Assembly (NCBI GenBank): GCA_046598395.1
Contig: JBKJIQ010000009.1
Location: 186,001-250,000 of the forward strand
Source: JAENVU01 sp046598395
Lineage (GTDB): Bacteria; Actinomycetota; Acidimicrobiia; IMCC26256; JAENVU01
Direction of reading: 5' to 3'
Length of the DNA: 64,000 nucleotides
Part shown: positions 24,776 to 34,198 of the stretch, piece after piece
Numbering within the stretch: the stretch's first letter is position 1
Layout of the letters: each line of letters opens with the position of its first letter
The notes under the pieces: generated by a model
The model's database searches: none
What the model was told of the DNA's origin: nothing
Seen by the model: the letters and a program-made list of their open reading frames with translations, nothing else
Translations under genes and position numbers: made by a program

Positions 24776-26383
24776 TTGCGGATCGAAGCAAATCGGCCGT
24801 CTATCCTGCTGCACTTGATCGTCTCTCCCCGTTCCCGAGTCCTGATACCCCTCGCGGTTGCAGCGCTCATCACCGTTGGAGTCTCGATCGGCGCGGGAGT
24901 CGGCGGTGCAGCCGCGCTTCCCGTCGTGACCCTCCCGAGCGTGGTGATCGGCCAAGTCGAGGGCAACGCGGGGAGCGTACTGGTGACGTTGAACGCGTCG
25001 CTCTCACCTGCGAGTAGCAGTCCGGTGACCGTTCACTACGCAACCGCAAGCGGTACCGCAACCAGCCTGGACAACGACTTCACCCCCACCGCAGGGACGC
25101 TCTCCTTCGCCCCGGGTGAGACCTCCGCTCCGATCACCGTTGCGGTCGTCGGCGACACCAAGCTCGAAGATCATCAACGCTTTGTCGTGAGGCTCTCCGC
25201 GCCGAGCGGTGCCACCGTCGGTCACGGTACCCAGACCATCGAGATTCGCAACGACGAAAAGCCGAAGCTCACGATGGCGGTCGTCAGCGTGGCCGAGGGC
25301 GCGCCGGCCCATTTCGTCCCCAAGCTGCTCCAGCGCTACTACCTTCCGATCACGATCAGCGCGTCCACCGCGAACAAGACCGCCACAACTCCCGCCGATT
25401 ACACCTCGGTCATCGCGCCGGTGACGTTCCCGGCCGACTCCAAGGTCGCCACCGCAGTGGACGTGCCCACGATCACCGATGGCGTCGCTGAGCCGAACGA
25501 GACGTTCACCCTGACCCTCAAAGGTGTGGATGTGTTCGCCGCGATCTCGCGCGTCGCCACGATCAGTGCGAGCACCGGAAGCGTCACGTGCAACTCCGGC
25601 CAGACCGCGCCCGCGCAGTATCAAAAGGTGGTCGTCTTCTCCCTCGAGAACCGCCGGTGGTCGACGGTGGGGGGAGTCGGCTTCGGCGCCATCGATATGC
25701 CGTACGCGCACAACCTGGCCACCTCCTGTTCGTACTTCTCAACCTGGACGGAGGCCACGCCCGGCCAGAACTCGGCGACCCAGTACGTGGGCCAAGCGCA
25801 AGGCGACAACATCAACACGGTGCTCAACGATTGCCATCCGAGCGCCACCTGCAACTCCCAGGCCGACAACATCTATCGCCAGGCCCGCGTGGTCGGAAAA
25901 ACCGCCATCAACTACGTGGAGGGCGCGACCACCCCGTGCAGCACCACGGGCAACGCGGTCAAGCACGTTCCCGCGCTGTACTTCTGGGGCGCGGATGATC
26001 AAGCGCATTGTTCTGAGCAGGTCCGGCCGTACTCAGAGTTCACTCCTCAGAGCCTCCCGAGCTATTCGTTCATTACCCCGACTCTCTGCAACGACGGTCA
26101 CGACTGCGCGAACGCCACCGTCGATGCGTGGTTGCAGGCGAACGTTCAACCGGTGATCACCTCGGCCGACTACCAGGCCGGCAAGGTGCTTATCGAGATT
26201 TGGTACGACGAGGACTCGCCCGTACCCAACCTCTACATCACGCCGAGCGCGCACCCGGGCCCGTTTGGTACCCCGGGAGTTGGCTACGCATCTACCCTGC
26301 GATTGTGGGAGAACGTCCTCGGTCTGCCGTGCCTCGCCAACGCCTGCACCGCCGCTGACATCCGCCCTATCACCGGCATCTAG
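24776..26383 (+). CDS. Secreted Calx-beta/phosphoesterase fusion protein
   Basis: The longest reading gives 535 residues from TTG 24776; TTG 24815 is an alternative. A signal-like segment (about 20-45) precedes two Calx-beta domains (about 50-160 and 165-265), seen from GTATSLDNDFTPTAGTLSFAPGETS and the EPNETFTLTL motif. The C-terminal part (about 280-535) resembles the PF04185 phosphoesterase group of the alkaline phosphatase superfamily: KVVVFSLENRRW, APGQ-like TEATPGQNSATQYVG, VVGKTAINYVEG and EIWYDEDSPVPNLYI. The typical catalytic Thr/Ser and several Asp/His positions are only partly recognisable, so activity is uncertain. It is probably an extracellular, calcium-stabilised phosphoester hydrolase or a derived binding protein. 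Confidence 0.75.
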   Translation: MRIEANRPSILLHLIVSPRSRVLIPLAVAALITVGVSIGAGVGGAAALPVVTLPSVVIGQVEGNAGSVLVTLNASLSPASSSPVTVHYATASGTATSLDNDFTPTAGTLSFAPGETSAPITVAVVGDTKLEDHQRFVVRLSAPSGATVGHGTQTIEIRNDEKPKLTMAVVSVAEGAPAHFVPKLLQRYYLPITISASTANKTATTPADYTSVIAPVTFPADSKVATAVDVPTITDGVAEPNETFTLTLKGVDVFAAISRVATISASTGSVTCNSGQTAPAQYQKVVVFSLENRRWSTVGGVGFGAIDMPYAHNLATSCSYFSTWTEATPGQNSATQYVGQAQGDNINTVLNDCHPSATCNSQADNIYRQARVVGKTAINYVEGATTPCSTTGNAVKHVPALYFWGADDQAHCSEQVRPYSEFTPQSLPSYSFITPTLCNDGHDCANATVDAWLQANVQPVITSADYQAGKVLIEIWYDEDSPVPNLYITPSAHPGPFGTPGVGYASTLRLWENVLGLPCLANACTAADIRPITGI

Positions 26384-26486
26384 GAACTCCGGCGGCCGAC
26401 CGGCCCGTCATCAACAGAGATCCCCGTTTCCGTCGGGGCGCGGGGTTATCGTCGGGCCACGTTTCAGGTTCTGCGGGGGAGGCAAC

Positions 26487-26816
26487 ATGCTCGGACTCGG
26501 ACGACGTCGGCAGCAGGAGCGCGACGAGTTCCTGATGATGCACTCCAAGATCGCAGCGATCCACGGCGACCTGTTGCGCCGGGACGAGGAACTCATCTCG
26601 GCCCTCACGGAACTCACGGAAGCCACCAGCCAGGTCGGCGACCGGCTGAAGACCGATACCACTTTGGCCGAGGTCCTCGATCGGATGCTCGCAAGTCGCG
26701 ATGACCATGCGATTGATCTCACAGCCGAACCCCGCGTGGTCGGAGGATCGGTGCGACCCGAGTACGCCAATGGTCGACCGGTCACCACCGCGCCCGCACG
26801 CGTACTGAACACCTAA
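26487..26816 (+). CDS. Small hypothetical helical protein
   Basis: This 109-residue protein starts at ATG 26487 with a strong GGGGGAGG site at 26475-26482. The first two thirds are helical with heptad-like hydrophobics (MLGLGRRRQQERDEFLMMHSKI in part, then LLRRDEELISALTELTEATSQ), suggesting a coiled coil. The tail is disordered and Pro/Arg-rich. No family was recognised and no membrane segment is present. Confidence 0.65.
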   Translation: MLGLGRRRQQERDEFLMMHSKIAAIHGDLLRRDEELISALTELTEATSQVGDRLKTDTTLAEVLDRMLASRDDHAIDLTAEPRVVGGSVRPEYANGRPVTTAPARVLNT

Positions 26817-26861
26817 GTCTTTCCGGCGCTCCACGGCGTCGCTGACCCGAGAGGCAGGGTC

Positions 26862-28481
26862 ATGGCCAGCGCAGCATCCACCACGAGGCGGACCGGAAGT
26901 CCGAACCGCCCGGACGGCGTTCCCGATGATGTCGTCCTCGCGTGGACGACGCGCGAACCGGTCGCCACCAACCGCTCAGGGCTTGGTATCCCCGTCGCAC
27001 TCAAGCCGCTCGCCACAACACCGCCGAATCGCCTCGTCACCATCGGTGATTCCATTACGCACGGGTTCAAGAGTTTCGCAATCGCGGATACCGCTTTGTC
27101 GTGGCCAGCCGTTCTGGCCCGGACCGTGGGCATCCCCGACTTCCGCTACCCCACGTATCCGGGTCCCGCGAACTGTCCCGGCTTGCCCTTCAATATTGAA
27201 GCCTCGATTCGCGAACTCGATGCGCTTCTGCCCAAGACGCTCGCAAATCCACTTCCCGATCTCAAGGTGCTCGCACGATTCCATTCAGTGATGAACGATG
27301 TGGAGGAGTTCTGGGAACGCGGGCCGGGCGCGGATCTCGTGACGTCAATGCCGGGACCGGGTCCGATCAACCACAACCTCGCGGTGTGGGGATGGGACCT
27401 TCGCGACGTGATGTCCAAGACGGTCGCCGACTGCCAATACAACATCGCCGTTGCCAAACATTCGGGGCGAGACTTTGCCGCTCAGGTGCCGTCGGCCGCA
27501 GGTGATCGGTCGGCGCTACCCGTGCTGGCCGGCGGCGGCCTCGCCGACACGCCGATTTCGCTCGCGCGTCGGCTCGGAGACGAGGGCCAGGGCGACGATC
27601 CGGGGATCGAGACACTCGTCGTTGCAGTCGGAGCCAATAACGCGCTGGGCACCGTGATCAATTTTACCGTGAAATGGTCGAAGGACGAGACCTTCCAAGG
27701 ACTTCGGACCAAGCAAGAATCGAACCTCTGGACCCCAACCCACTTCGCGATCGAACTCGCGGAACTCGTGAACCACATTCGCTGCATCAATGCCCACCAC
27801 GTGATCTGGTTCACGGTTCCGCACGTGACCATCGCTCCGATGTTGAGGGGCGTGGGTCAGGACAAGATGAATCCGCGGTCGCGTTACTTCGTGCGCTACA
27901 CCCGACCATGGATCACCGACGTCGAGTTTCATGCGAACCGCCATCCGAGTTTGAGCGGAGATCTGGCGCGCACGATCGACAGCACGATCGACCAATACAA
28001 CGACATGATCGTGGCGGCGGTGCGCGCCGCTCGGCTCGAGGGTCGGGATTGGCGAGTACTCGACATCGCGGGAATTCTCGACCGTCTCGCCTATCGGCGC
28101 TATATCACCGACGAGACCGCGCGTCCACCGTGGTGGACGGAGTACCCGCTTCCCGACGCCTACGACGTGCTCTCGCCGCAGGTGGACACCCGGTTCTATG
28201 GGTCCGACCGGTTCGGACGCACCCAGGGCGGTCTCATCGCGCTCGACGGGATCCACCCCACCACGCTCGGATACGGGCTCCTCGCCAATGAGGTGCTCCA
28301 CGTGATGACCGCGGCCGGCGTGGAGTCGAACAACACCGAGGTGAACTTCGCGGAGCTCGTTGCCGCTGACACCTTGATCCAACATCCGCCGGTTGGCTTC
28401 TCGAGTTTGTGGACCTTCATGTCCTCTGCCAACCGAGCCGCCGATTTCTGGCAGGCGCTTCACGGCCAAGCACCGCTCTGA
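26862..28481 (+). CDS. SGNH/GDSL-type hydrolase
   Basis: This 539-residue protein has the SGNH hydrolase blocks: GDSITHG with Ser64, VAVGANNALG (block III Asn), and LDGIHPTTLGYG with the catalytic Asp-x-x-His near 463-466. The length is well above the usual 200-300 residues because of large insertions between blocks. There is no signal peptide, so despite similarity to secreted lipases and acetyl esterases it is predicted to be cytoplasmic or released without a Sec signal. It is preceded by GAGAGGCAGG and follows the small helical protein by 45 bases on the same strand. Confidence 0.85.
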   Translation: MASAASTTRRTGSPNRPDGVPDDVVLAWTTREPVATNRSGLGIPVALKPLATTPPNRLVTIGDSITHGFKSFAIADTALSWPAVLARTVGIPDFRYPTYPGPANCPGLPFNIEASIRELDALLPKTLANPLPDLKVLARFHSVMNDVEEFWERGPGADLVTSMPGPGPINHNLAVWGWDLRDVMSKTVADCQYNIAVAKHSGRDFAAQVPSAAGDRSALPVLAGGGLADTPISLARRLGDEGQGDDPGIETLVVAVGANNALGTVINFTVKWSKDETFQGLRTKQESNLWTPTHFAIELAELVNHIRCINAHHVIWFTVPHVTIAPMLRGVGQDKMNPRSRYFVRYTRPWITDVEFHANRHPSLSGDLARTIDSTIDQYNDMIVAAVRAARLEGRDWRVLDIAGILDRLAYRRYITDETARPPWWTEYPLPDAYDVLSPQVDTRFYGSDRFGRTQGGLIALDGIHPTTLGYGLLANEVLHVMTAAGVESNNTEVNFAELVAADTLIQHPPVGFSSLWTFMSSANRAADFWQALHGQAPL

Positions 28482-28492
28482 CCATCGAGTTC

Positions 28493-28518
28493 GTAGCGCC
28501 GACCCGCGCCGGCGCTAC
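28493..28518. terminator. Hairpin between convergent genes
   Basis: GTAGCGCCG (28493-28501) and CGGCGCTAC (28510-28518) form a perfect 9-bp stem with an 8-base loop between the SGNH hydrolase and the convergent EEP gene, covering the latter's stop codon. It may act as a bidirectional terminator. Confidence 0.45.
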
Positions 28519-29480
28519 GCCGGCGACTGTTGCACCGCCAGGGTGGCCAGAAACGGGTAGTGGTCGCTGCCGGCGGTGGGGAGATTGACCACATCCATTG
28601 CATGGACTCCGGGACTCAGCAGCGCATGATCCACTCGGGTAAACGCCGGGAACCATGCCAGGGCTCCGTGCGCACCCGGCTTGAGTGAGCGAGTCAATCC
28701 CTTGCCCGCGGCGTGGTGCGCGTCCAAGAGCCCTGCGTCCCGCAGCAGACGGGCCAACGCCGGCCGGAACTGGCTCGCGTTGAAATCGCCCACCACCACG
28801 AACGGCGGCGCGACCGTTCTGAGATACGACGCCAGTTCCTTCACTTCGGTTCGCCAGGCGTGAAATCCGCCGGGCTCGGTCACTGCACGCAGATGCACGG
28901 CCACCACGCTGAGTTCGGCGGACCCGCACTGCATCACGGCGCGCACGATCCGAATCGAACCGGAGTACACCACCGTCGAACCATCGAGCAATCGCGCACG
29001 GGACACAATCGCCGTCGCGTAGTCGGGCTCGTTCGCCGGCCCATCCACGGAGAAGGGATACGCGTCCATGCCGCCTGCAACACCGAACTCGCGCATGAAG
29101 TTATCGTTACGTTCGCCGACCACGAGCAGGTCGGCCTCGGTCTCGAGCAACATCACCGCGGAGTGTTCCGGCGTCCGGTTGCCGATGAAGACGTTTGCGA
29201 CCACGACCTTGACCTCCGCGGCGGAGTTCACCCACTCCGGCGTGGGAGCGGCGACCAATCGCGAAACGATCAGCACGAGATGGACCACCATCAGTGGAAC
29301 CGTCACTCCGAGCAGCAGCCACTGCTGGGCGGTGACGGCATAGACCGCGACGACCCAGACCCAGACCAGGGTGACCGGAAGACTGTCGTGGACCATTGCC
29401 AGGAACGCGAACCGTGAAACACCGACGCGCCAGGTCACCACGACCACGACCAGACCTACCGCTACTGCCCACATCACCAT
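28515..29480 (-). CDS. EEP-fold membrane protein, catalytic residues intact
   Basis: From ATG 29480 this is a 321-residue protein with about three N-terminal membrane helices (3-75, including VGLVVVVVTW and LLLGVTVPLMVVHLVLIV in part). An extracytoplasmic endonuclease/exonuclease/phosphatase domain follows. The catalytic pattern is complete: ANVFIGN, the Glu in VVGERND, the His in VVAVHLR, GDFNASQFRPAL, and AGSDHYPF. Actinobacterial proteins of this plan are usually of unknown substrate; the fold hydrolyses phosphodiesters. A longer reading to 29855 overlaps the amidase gene and is Ser/Arg-rich, so I rejected it. The amidase gene lies upstream on the same strand, 79 bases away. Confidence 0.82.
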   Translation of the reverse strand: MVMWAVAVGLVVVVVTWRVGVSRFAFLAMVHDSLPVTLVWVWVVAVYAVTAQQWLLLGVTVPLMVVHLVLIVSRLVAAPTPEWVNSAAEVKVVVANVFIGNRTPEHSAVMLLETEADLLVVGERNDNFMREFGVAGGMDAYPFSVDGPANEPDYATAIVSRARLLDGSTVVYSGSIRIVRAVMQCGSAELSVVAVHLRAVTEPGGFHAWRTEVKELASYLRTVAPPFVVVGDFNASQFRPALARLLRDAGLLDAHHAAGKGLTRSLKPGAHGALAWFPAFTRVDHALLSPGVHAMDVVNLPTAGSDHYPFLATLAVQQSPA

Positions 29481-29559
29481 CAACACCGTTGCACCGTATC
29501 CAGTCTCGGCCACGGGCGCGCGACCATTCCTCAGCGGGTCAGCGACGACACGTGACGGG

Positions 29560-31107
29560 TCATCCAACCCCCAACTCCACCGGCTCGACAGAGGGGGTGA
29601 CCCCAGGCGCCACGAGCGGCCACGGGTGACCGCGTTCGACGGCGAGGGCAACGTCGAAGAGGAGCGCGTCTTCGTGGTGACGGGCGAGCACTTGCATGCC
29701 AACCGGGAGCCCGTCGATCGTGCCCGCGGGTATCGACACCGCCGGGTTTCCGTAGATGTTGGAAATGATCGTGAGCGCGCCCATGTTGACGAGATCCGGG
29801 AACCGTCTACTTCCGGCCGCCACCAGCGCGGGCGGCATCTTCGGAAACGCCGCACCCGCGACCCTCGTCCCGAACATCGCGCCGCGGAAGGCCCATTGCG
29901 CGACCGGGCTCGACATTGCCCAGTCCACCAGACGCGGCTGGCTGTGACTCATGACCGACTCGGCCCCGAAGGCCGGGCCCGGGTTCGTCGCCGCAACGAT
30001 GAAGTCGACCTCGTCGAACGCGGCGGCCATCACCTCGTTGGCCTCGATCCGTAGGGCTTCGGCGGCGGCCGCGGAGTGCAGGTTGTAGAGCGCTTCGGAA
30101 AGCCGCAGCCCGAAGGCAACCTCTACGGTGAGATCCGGCGCGCAGCGCGGCCACTGGGTTCCGAGTTCGCCGATCAACGTGGCCAGGTTGCCCATCATCC
30201 ACTGCAACGCAAGGTTCGGCGGCTCCAGGTGCAGGTCGACCTGCACCATCCCAGTAGCCGCGATGAGTTCTGCGGCGGAAGCGCGGATGCGATCCTCCAC
30301 GCCGGGTTCGAGGGTCACTCCACCCAAGGCCGGAACGATCGCGGCTTTCCGACCGCGCAGCTCATGCGTGCCAAGCCCCTTCTCCCAACCGCCCGCATGC
30401 GGGAGCGTGGTGGGATCGGCCGCGTGCGGGCCCGCGCACACGTCGAAATACCGCGCGGCGTCGCGCACCGAACGCGCCACGCTGCCGGCCACGACCGTGT
30501 TGGGTCGCATGTAGGCGTGGGGGCTACGCGGGATGCGACCGAACGTTCCCTTCATGCCGATCAAGCCGGTGTATCCCGCGGGGATTCGGATCGACCCACC
30601 GCCGTCGCCACCGCTCGCGAGACTCACCAGGCCACCCGACACCGCAGCCGCGGAACCAGCCGACGATCCACCGACCGTCCGGCCATGGCGCCAGGGGTTA
30701 TGGGTCGCGCCGTTGATCTTCGACACGCTCACGTTGAGACCGCCGAACTCACTCGCGGTGGTTGCGCCCACCGGCACCACCCCACCGCGTTCGATGAGTC
30801 GCTCGATGTGATGCGATGTGCGCTTCGCGATCCTGTCCTTGAATACCAGCGATGCTTCAGTGTGCGGCCACCCGGTCACCGGGTCCAGTTCCTTGATCCC
30901 GGTCGGGACCCCGCCAAAGGGCTTGGTGAGATCCGCCTGCTGCGCGGCCCGACGGGCCGCGTCGGTGTCGAGATAGGCGAAAGCATTGAGATCCGACGCC
31001 CCGATGGCCGCGAGGCTCGCCTCGAGTTCCTCCACCGGCGACCGCTCGCCGGAGCGAAAGGCGTCGACGAGCGAGCAGGCATCACCGGTCCAGGGCGCAT
31101 CAATCAT
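29560..31107 (-). CDS. Amidase signature family enzyme
   Basis: This 515-residue protein has the amidase Ser-cisSer-Lys triad: Lys72 in TGIKELDP, the GGSSAGSAAAVSGGL loop at 146-160 with the cis-Ser, and nucleophile Ser172 in GGDGGGSIRIPA. A C-terminal GLPVGMQVLARHHED segment is also characteristic. The family hydrolyses amides, including xenobiotic amides and peptide-derived carboxamides. It is not accompanied by GatB or GatC, so it is a stand-alone amidase and not the tRNA amidotransferase subunit. I chose the ATG at 31107 (MIDAPWTGD), because the preceding stretch to 31269 lacks similarity. It is divergent from the TIM-barrel-like gene. Confidence 0.9.
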   Translation of the reverse strand: MIDAPWTGDACSLVDAFRSGERSPVEELEASLAAIGASDLNAFAYLDTDAARRAAQQADLTKPFGGVPTGIKELDPVTGWPHTEASLVFKDRIAKRTSHHIERLIERGGVVPVGATTASEFGGLNVSVSKINGATHNPWRHGRTVGGSSAGSAAAVSGGLVSLASGGDGGGSIRIPAGYTGLIGMKGTFGRIPRSPHAYMRPNTVVAGSVARSVRDAARYFDVCAGPHAADPTTLPHAGGWEKGLGTHELRGRKAAIVPALGGVTLEPGVEDRIRASAAELIAATGMVQVDLHLEPPNLALQWMMGNLATLIGELGTQWPRCAPDLTVEVAFGLRLSEALYNLHSAAAAEALRIEANEVMAAAFDEVDFIVAATNPGPAFGAESVMSHSQPRLVDWAMSSPVAQWAFRGAMFGTRVAGAAFPKMPPALVAAGSRRFPDLVNMGALTIISNIYGNPAVSIPAGTIDGLPVGMQVLARHHEDALLFDVALAVERGHPWPLVAPGVTPSVEPVELGVG

Positions 31108-31247
31108 GGGGTCATCCTGGCAGATGGTGGCTGCGACCCTGGCTGCTGAGTATCCGAGCGAGACCTCCACCTCGAGCGCACCTCCCAACTCATGTATTGA
31201 TCGTGAAGTGACCCCCGTCGTCCGTAAAGACGCGCGAGCGTGGGGTG

Positions 31248-32195
31248 ATGCGGATTGGTGCACACGCAATGCGGTGGGGGTCGTCGGTTGTCATCGTGGG
31301 GCTCCTTGGCCTGGTAATCGGGAACCCGGCGGGCAGTTCCCCACGACCAGCTGGAGGGTCCACGGCGCGAGTGAGCAACCTCGCATTCCGGGGCCTCGGC
31401 ACGTGGGTCGACGTCTACGACTACGGGCCGAAGTTCCAATCGTCGCCGCACTCGCTCCCGGCGGTGACTCCCGACTCGGTCGACGACATGGCCCGCCTCG
31501 GCATCACCACGTTGTATCTCCAGGCGTCCCAGGACGACACCCGATCCGATGGGAACATCGCGGATCGCAGACTCGTCGGCGACATTCTGCGACGCGCGCA
31601 TCGGCGTGGTCTCAAGGTCGTGGCCTGGTACCTGCCCCACTTCGTCGATGCGGACCGGGACCTGCGTCACGTGCGGGCGATGTATGAGTTCCGGAGCAAG
31701 GCGCAGCGGTTCGACGGCATCGCGCTCGACGTTGAATGGACCAACGACGTGCCGGATCCCGACCAACGCAACCGCGCCCTGATTGATCTGGCCACCCAAA
31801 CCCGACGCCTCGTCACTCGGGTGCCGCTCGGCGCGATCGTGCTCGAGCCGGTTCTCATCGAGGACGTCAACACCGCATACTGGCCGAGCTTTCCCTGGAA
31901 GAAGCTGCGGCGGTCCTTCGATGTGTGGCTCCCCATGAGCTACTGGACGAACCGGTCGGGATCGTCGGGATGGAACGACGGCGCTCGGTATACCCGCGAG
32001 AACATTCGCCGCGTCCGCACAAATCTCGCTGACCCCAAGGCTGTCGTCCACGTCGTGGGCGGCATTGCGGATCGCGCCAGTCCCCAGGACTATGCAGGCT
32101 TCGTCGCGGCGGCGAAACAACGCCGGGCAATCGGCTGGTCGATCTATGACTACGTCACGACGTCGAGCAGTGCCTGGCCGCGCCTCCGCCCGTAG
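31248..32195 (+). CDS. Secreted TIM-barrel-like putative glycoside hydrolase
   Basis: This protein of about 315 residues has a signal peptide (hydrophobic core about 10-25, VVIVGLLGLVIG). The mature part looks like an eight-stranded barrel: LGTWVDVYDYG, TTLYLQASQDD, GLKVVAWYLPHF, FDGIALDVEW, FDVWLPMSYW, and VVHVVGGIAD. Such a series of short strands ending in acidic or aromatic residues is typical of DUF4015-type and related glycoside hydrolase domains. Asp/Glu in IALDVEW are plausible catalytic residues. The family is not certain. GTG 31245 directly precedes ATG 31248 and could also be the start. Confidence 0.65.
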   Translation: MRIGAHAMRWGSSVVIVGLLGLVIGNPAGSSPRPAGGSTARVSNLAFRGLGTWVDVYDYGPKFQSSPHSLPAVTPDSVDDMARLGITTLYLQASQDDTRSDGNIADRRLVGDILRRAHRRGLKVVAWYLPHFVDADRDLRHVRAMYEFRSKAQRFDGIALDVEWTNDVPDPDQRNRALIDLATQTRRLVTRVPLGAIVLEPVLIEDVNTAYWPSFPWKKLRRSFDVWLPMSYWTNRSGSSGWNDGARYTRENIRRVRTNLADPKAVVHVVGGIADRASPQDYAGFVAAAKQRRAIGWSIYDYVTTSSSAWPRLRP

Positions 32196-32244
32196 CGGAC
32201 CGGTCCGAGGTACCGGTGCGGCCAACCAGTGCGCGGAAGTCTGA

Positions 32245-33633
32245 TCAGCTCGGCGCGTAGGTCCAGTCTGGGAGTTTCCGATCCGCCATGGGGTCGAGGG
32301 TCGCGATGCCGTCGTGGATATCGATGATCTTGGGGATAGGGAGCGGCGCAACCGGGCGATCACGTTCCATCTCGGCCACGAAATCTTCGGGGAACTCGCG
32401 CAACAAACTGCTGATGGTGCGCTGCTCCTCCTCGCCCAAATAGCAGCGGTTCTGGTCGGTGACCCCCCGCAACCGGCGGGCGATGACCTCGATGTCGCTC
32501 ACGTCACCGCTCCCATCAGCGAGCACATCAAGGTGACGAGTCACCTCGCCGCATCCCTGCTTGCACGCTCGGCACTGTCCACATGACTCCACGTACAAGA
32601 ACCGTGACACCATGCGCGCGACGGCGAGCATGCTGCGCGTTTCGTCGTACACGACGAAACCTGCGGAACCAAGACCACCTCCGGCGGAGGCGAAACCCTC
32701 GTAGCTGACGGGCGCGTCCAGGGCCGCGGCGGTCAACACCGGGTTCGACACTCCTGAGAGCACGGCCTTGATCGAGCATCCCGCACGCGGACCGCCGCCG
32801 ATCCGATCGATGACATCGCCGAGCCGGGTTCCAGGTTCGATCTCTCCAAAGCCGGAGTGCAGAACATCGCCGCTGACCGTACAGATCAGTGGGCCACTCG
32901 TCTCGGCCGTGCCGATGCGCTGGTACCAGTCGGCACCGCGGGTAAGGATCAACGTCACGTTCGCCAACGTCTCGACGTTCGAAACCAGCGTGGGGTTCGA
33001 ACCGATCACACCGGCTTCATCGGACTGGCCCACTCCTGCCGACCAACCTTCTTGGGGCGTGGTGGCAAACAGTCCATGCAGGTATGGCGGGAGCCAGCGC
33101 GGCATCGGGTCGTTGCCCTCGATGACTTCGAGCAACGCCTTCTCCTCGCCGAAGAGATACTCCTCCGGTCCGCTCACGATGGTGACGGGCACCGCAGGGA
33201 TCAACCCCGCGTCGGCCATCTCGCGCCGCGCCCGCTCCAAGGCCTCGATCTCCAGTGTGAAACTCGCCTTGACCGCAAGGAACGCTTCGCGCGCACCGAG
33301 CACGTGCGCGGCGATACCGAGCCCCTCGATCACCTGATACGGATTCGCACGCATGAGCGGACGGTCCTTGAACGTGCCCGGTTCGCCCTCCGCACCGTTG
33401 GCCACCACGTACCGATCCCCGAGCGCGACGCCACCGGCTAACACCGACCGCCACTTCTGCGCCGCCGAGAAGCCCGCTCCCCCACGGCCGCGTAGGCCCG
33501 CGCTCTCCAACTGGGTGATCACCCAGTGACCGCCGCGCTCGACCGCCTGCGAGAGCGCAGTTCCACCGCCCGCGACGAGATACTCATCGAGAGACGCGAA
33601 CGGCTGTTCCGGGATCAACAGGTTCGGTTCCAT
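32245..33633 (-). CDS. NuoF-like FMN/4Fe-4S flavoprotein, orphan
   Basis: This 462-residue protein has the NADH-binding/FMN core of complex I subunit NuoF and related hydrogenase or formate dehydrogenase subunits: GLRGRGGAGFSAAQKW (about 47-62), ANGAEGEPGTFKDR and the FGEEKALLEVIEG segment. A SLBB-like part follows, then the 4Fe-4S ligands SCGQCRACKQGC and a distal Cys in NRCYLG. No nuoE, nuoG or other complex I, hydrogenase or formate dehydrogenase genes are present. It therefore probably serves a different oxidoreductase or passes electrons from NAD(P)H to an unknown partner. Its start codon shares one base with the upstream stop (TGATG), coupling it to the small gene at 33633-34013. Confidence 0.88.
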   Translation of the reverse strand: MEPNLLIPEQPFASLDEYLVAGGGTALSQAVERGGHWVITQLESAGLRGRGGAGFSAAQKWRSVLAGGVALGDRYVVANGAEGEPGTFKDRPLMRANPYQVIEGLGIAAHVLGAREAFLAVKASFTLEIEALERARREMADAGLIPAVPVTIVSGPEEYLFGEEKALLEVIEGNDPMPRWLPPYLHGLFATTPQEGWSAGVGQSDEAGVIGSNPTLVSNVETLANVTLILTRGADWYQRIGTAETSGPLICTVSGDVLHSGFGEIEPGTRLGDVIDRIGGGPRAGCSIKAVLSGVSNPVLTAAALDAPVSYEGFASAGGGLGSAGFVVYDETRSMLAVARMVSRFLYVESCGQCRACKQGCGEVTRHLDVLADGSGDVSDIEVIARRLRGVTDQNRCYLGEEEQRTISSLLREFPEDFVAEMERDRPVAPLPIPKIIDIHDGIATLDPMADRKLPDWTYAPS

Positions 33634-34013
33634 CAGGAGGGCACGAGCGCGGCGACCAGTCCGTCGACATCCGCAACGGTGACTGTCAACGCCGAATGGC
33701 CGGAACGCCGCAGACGGCTGGGAACCTTGGCGTGAAAATGCACGCAGACGCCACGCTCGATGTTGGTTCCGAACGTGAGTCCGTCATCGGTGAAGGACAT
33801 GCGAGCTCCGGCGGCCGTCCACCAGCGATAGCCCGTGGTCACGTGCGCGCCATCGACGTTCGCCAGCGGAGTTTCGACACGCAGCCAACCAAACGTTGCC
33901 ACGAACGTTTCGTCGTCGGTGATGGTGACGCCGTCCTTCGACGGTCGTGCGCCGAACGGTGCCCAGAAGGGCGCGAGCTTGGCATCGAACGCGTACCGAA
34001 ACCGCTGGCTCAC
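33633..34013 (-). CDS. Small hypothetical protein coupled to the NuoF-like gene
   Basis: This 126-residue protein starts at GTG 34013, with GAAGGAG a few bases upstream; a TTG at 34040 is an alternative without such a site. The sequence is a run of short beta strands with aromatic residues (YAFDAKLAPFWAPF, GYRWWTAAGARMSF, VCVHFHAKVP), consistent with a small PH-like beta-barrel, but no family is recognised. The stop overlaps the ATG of the NuoF-like gene by one base, so the two are co-translated and likely work together. It is cytoplasmic. Confidence 0.7.
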   Translation of the reverse strand: MSQRFRYAFDAKLAPFWAPFGARPSKDGVTITDDETFVATFGWLRVETPLANVDGAHVTTGYRWWTAAGARMSFTDDGLTFGTNIERGVCVHFHAKVPSRLRRSGHSALTVTVADVDGLVAALVPS

Positions 34014-34198
34014 ACGTACTCCTTCGTTGCGGGGATTCAACCGACACTACGACCACGAGAGCCGAGACGTAGCCGTGGAATCGTGATCTTCGCGTTCGGT
34101 CCGGACGCGAGTCCGGAGTTCATTGCGTTGCTCGACCACCTCGACGACTGAGGGCCAACCGCCTTGACGCAGCCTGATCCAGCCACGATCATGCCGGA

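Noticed and set aside
28515..29855. Long 446-residue version of the second EEP protein
   Set aside because: The extra 125 N-terminal residues are Ser/Arg-rich and overlap the amidase gene; the membrane helices start at ATG 29480.
30076..31149. 357-codon plus-strand open frame
   Set aside because: It overlaps the amidase gene, which has an intact triad and signature; the plus-strand frame is a shadow.
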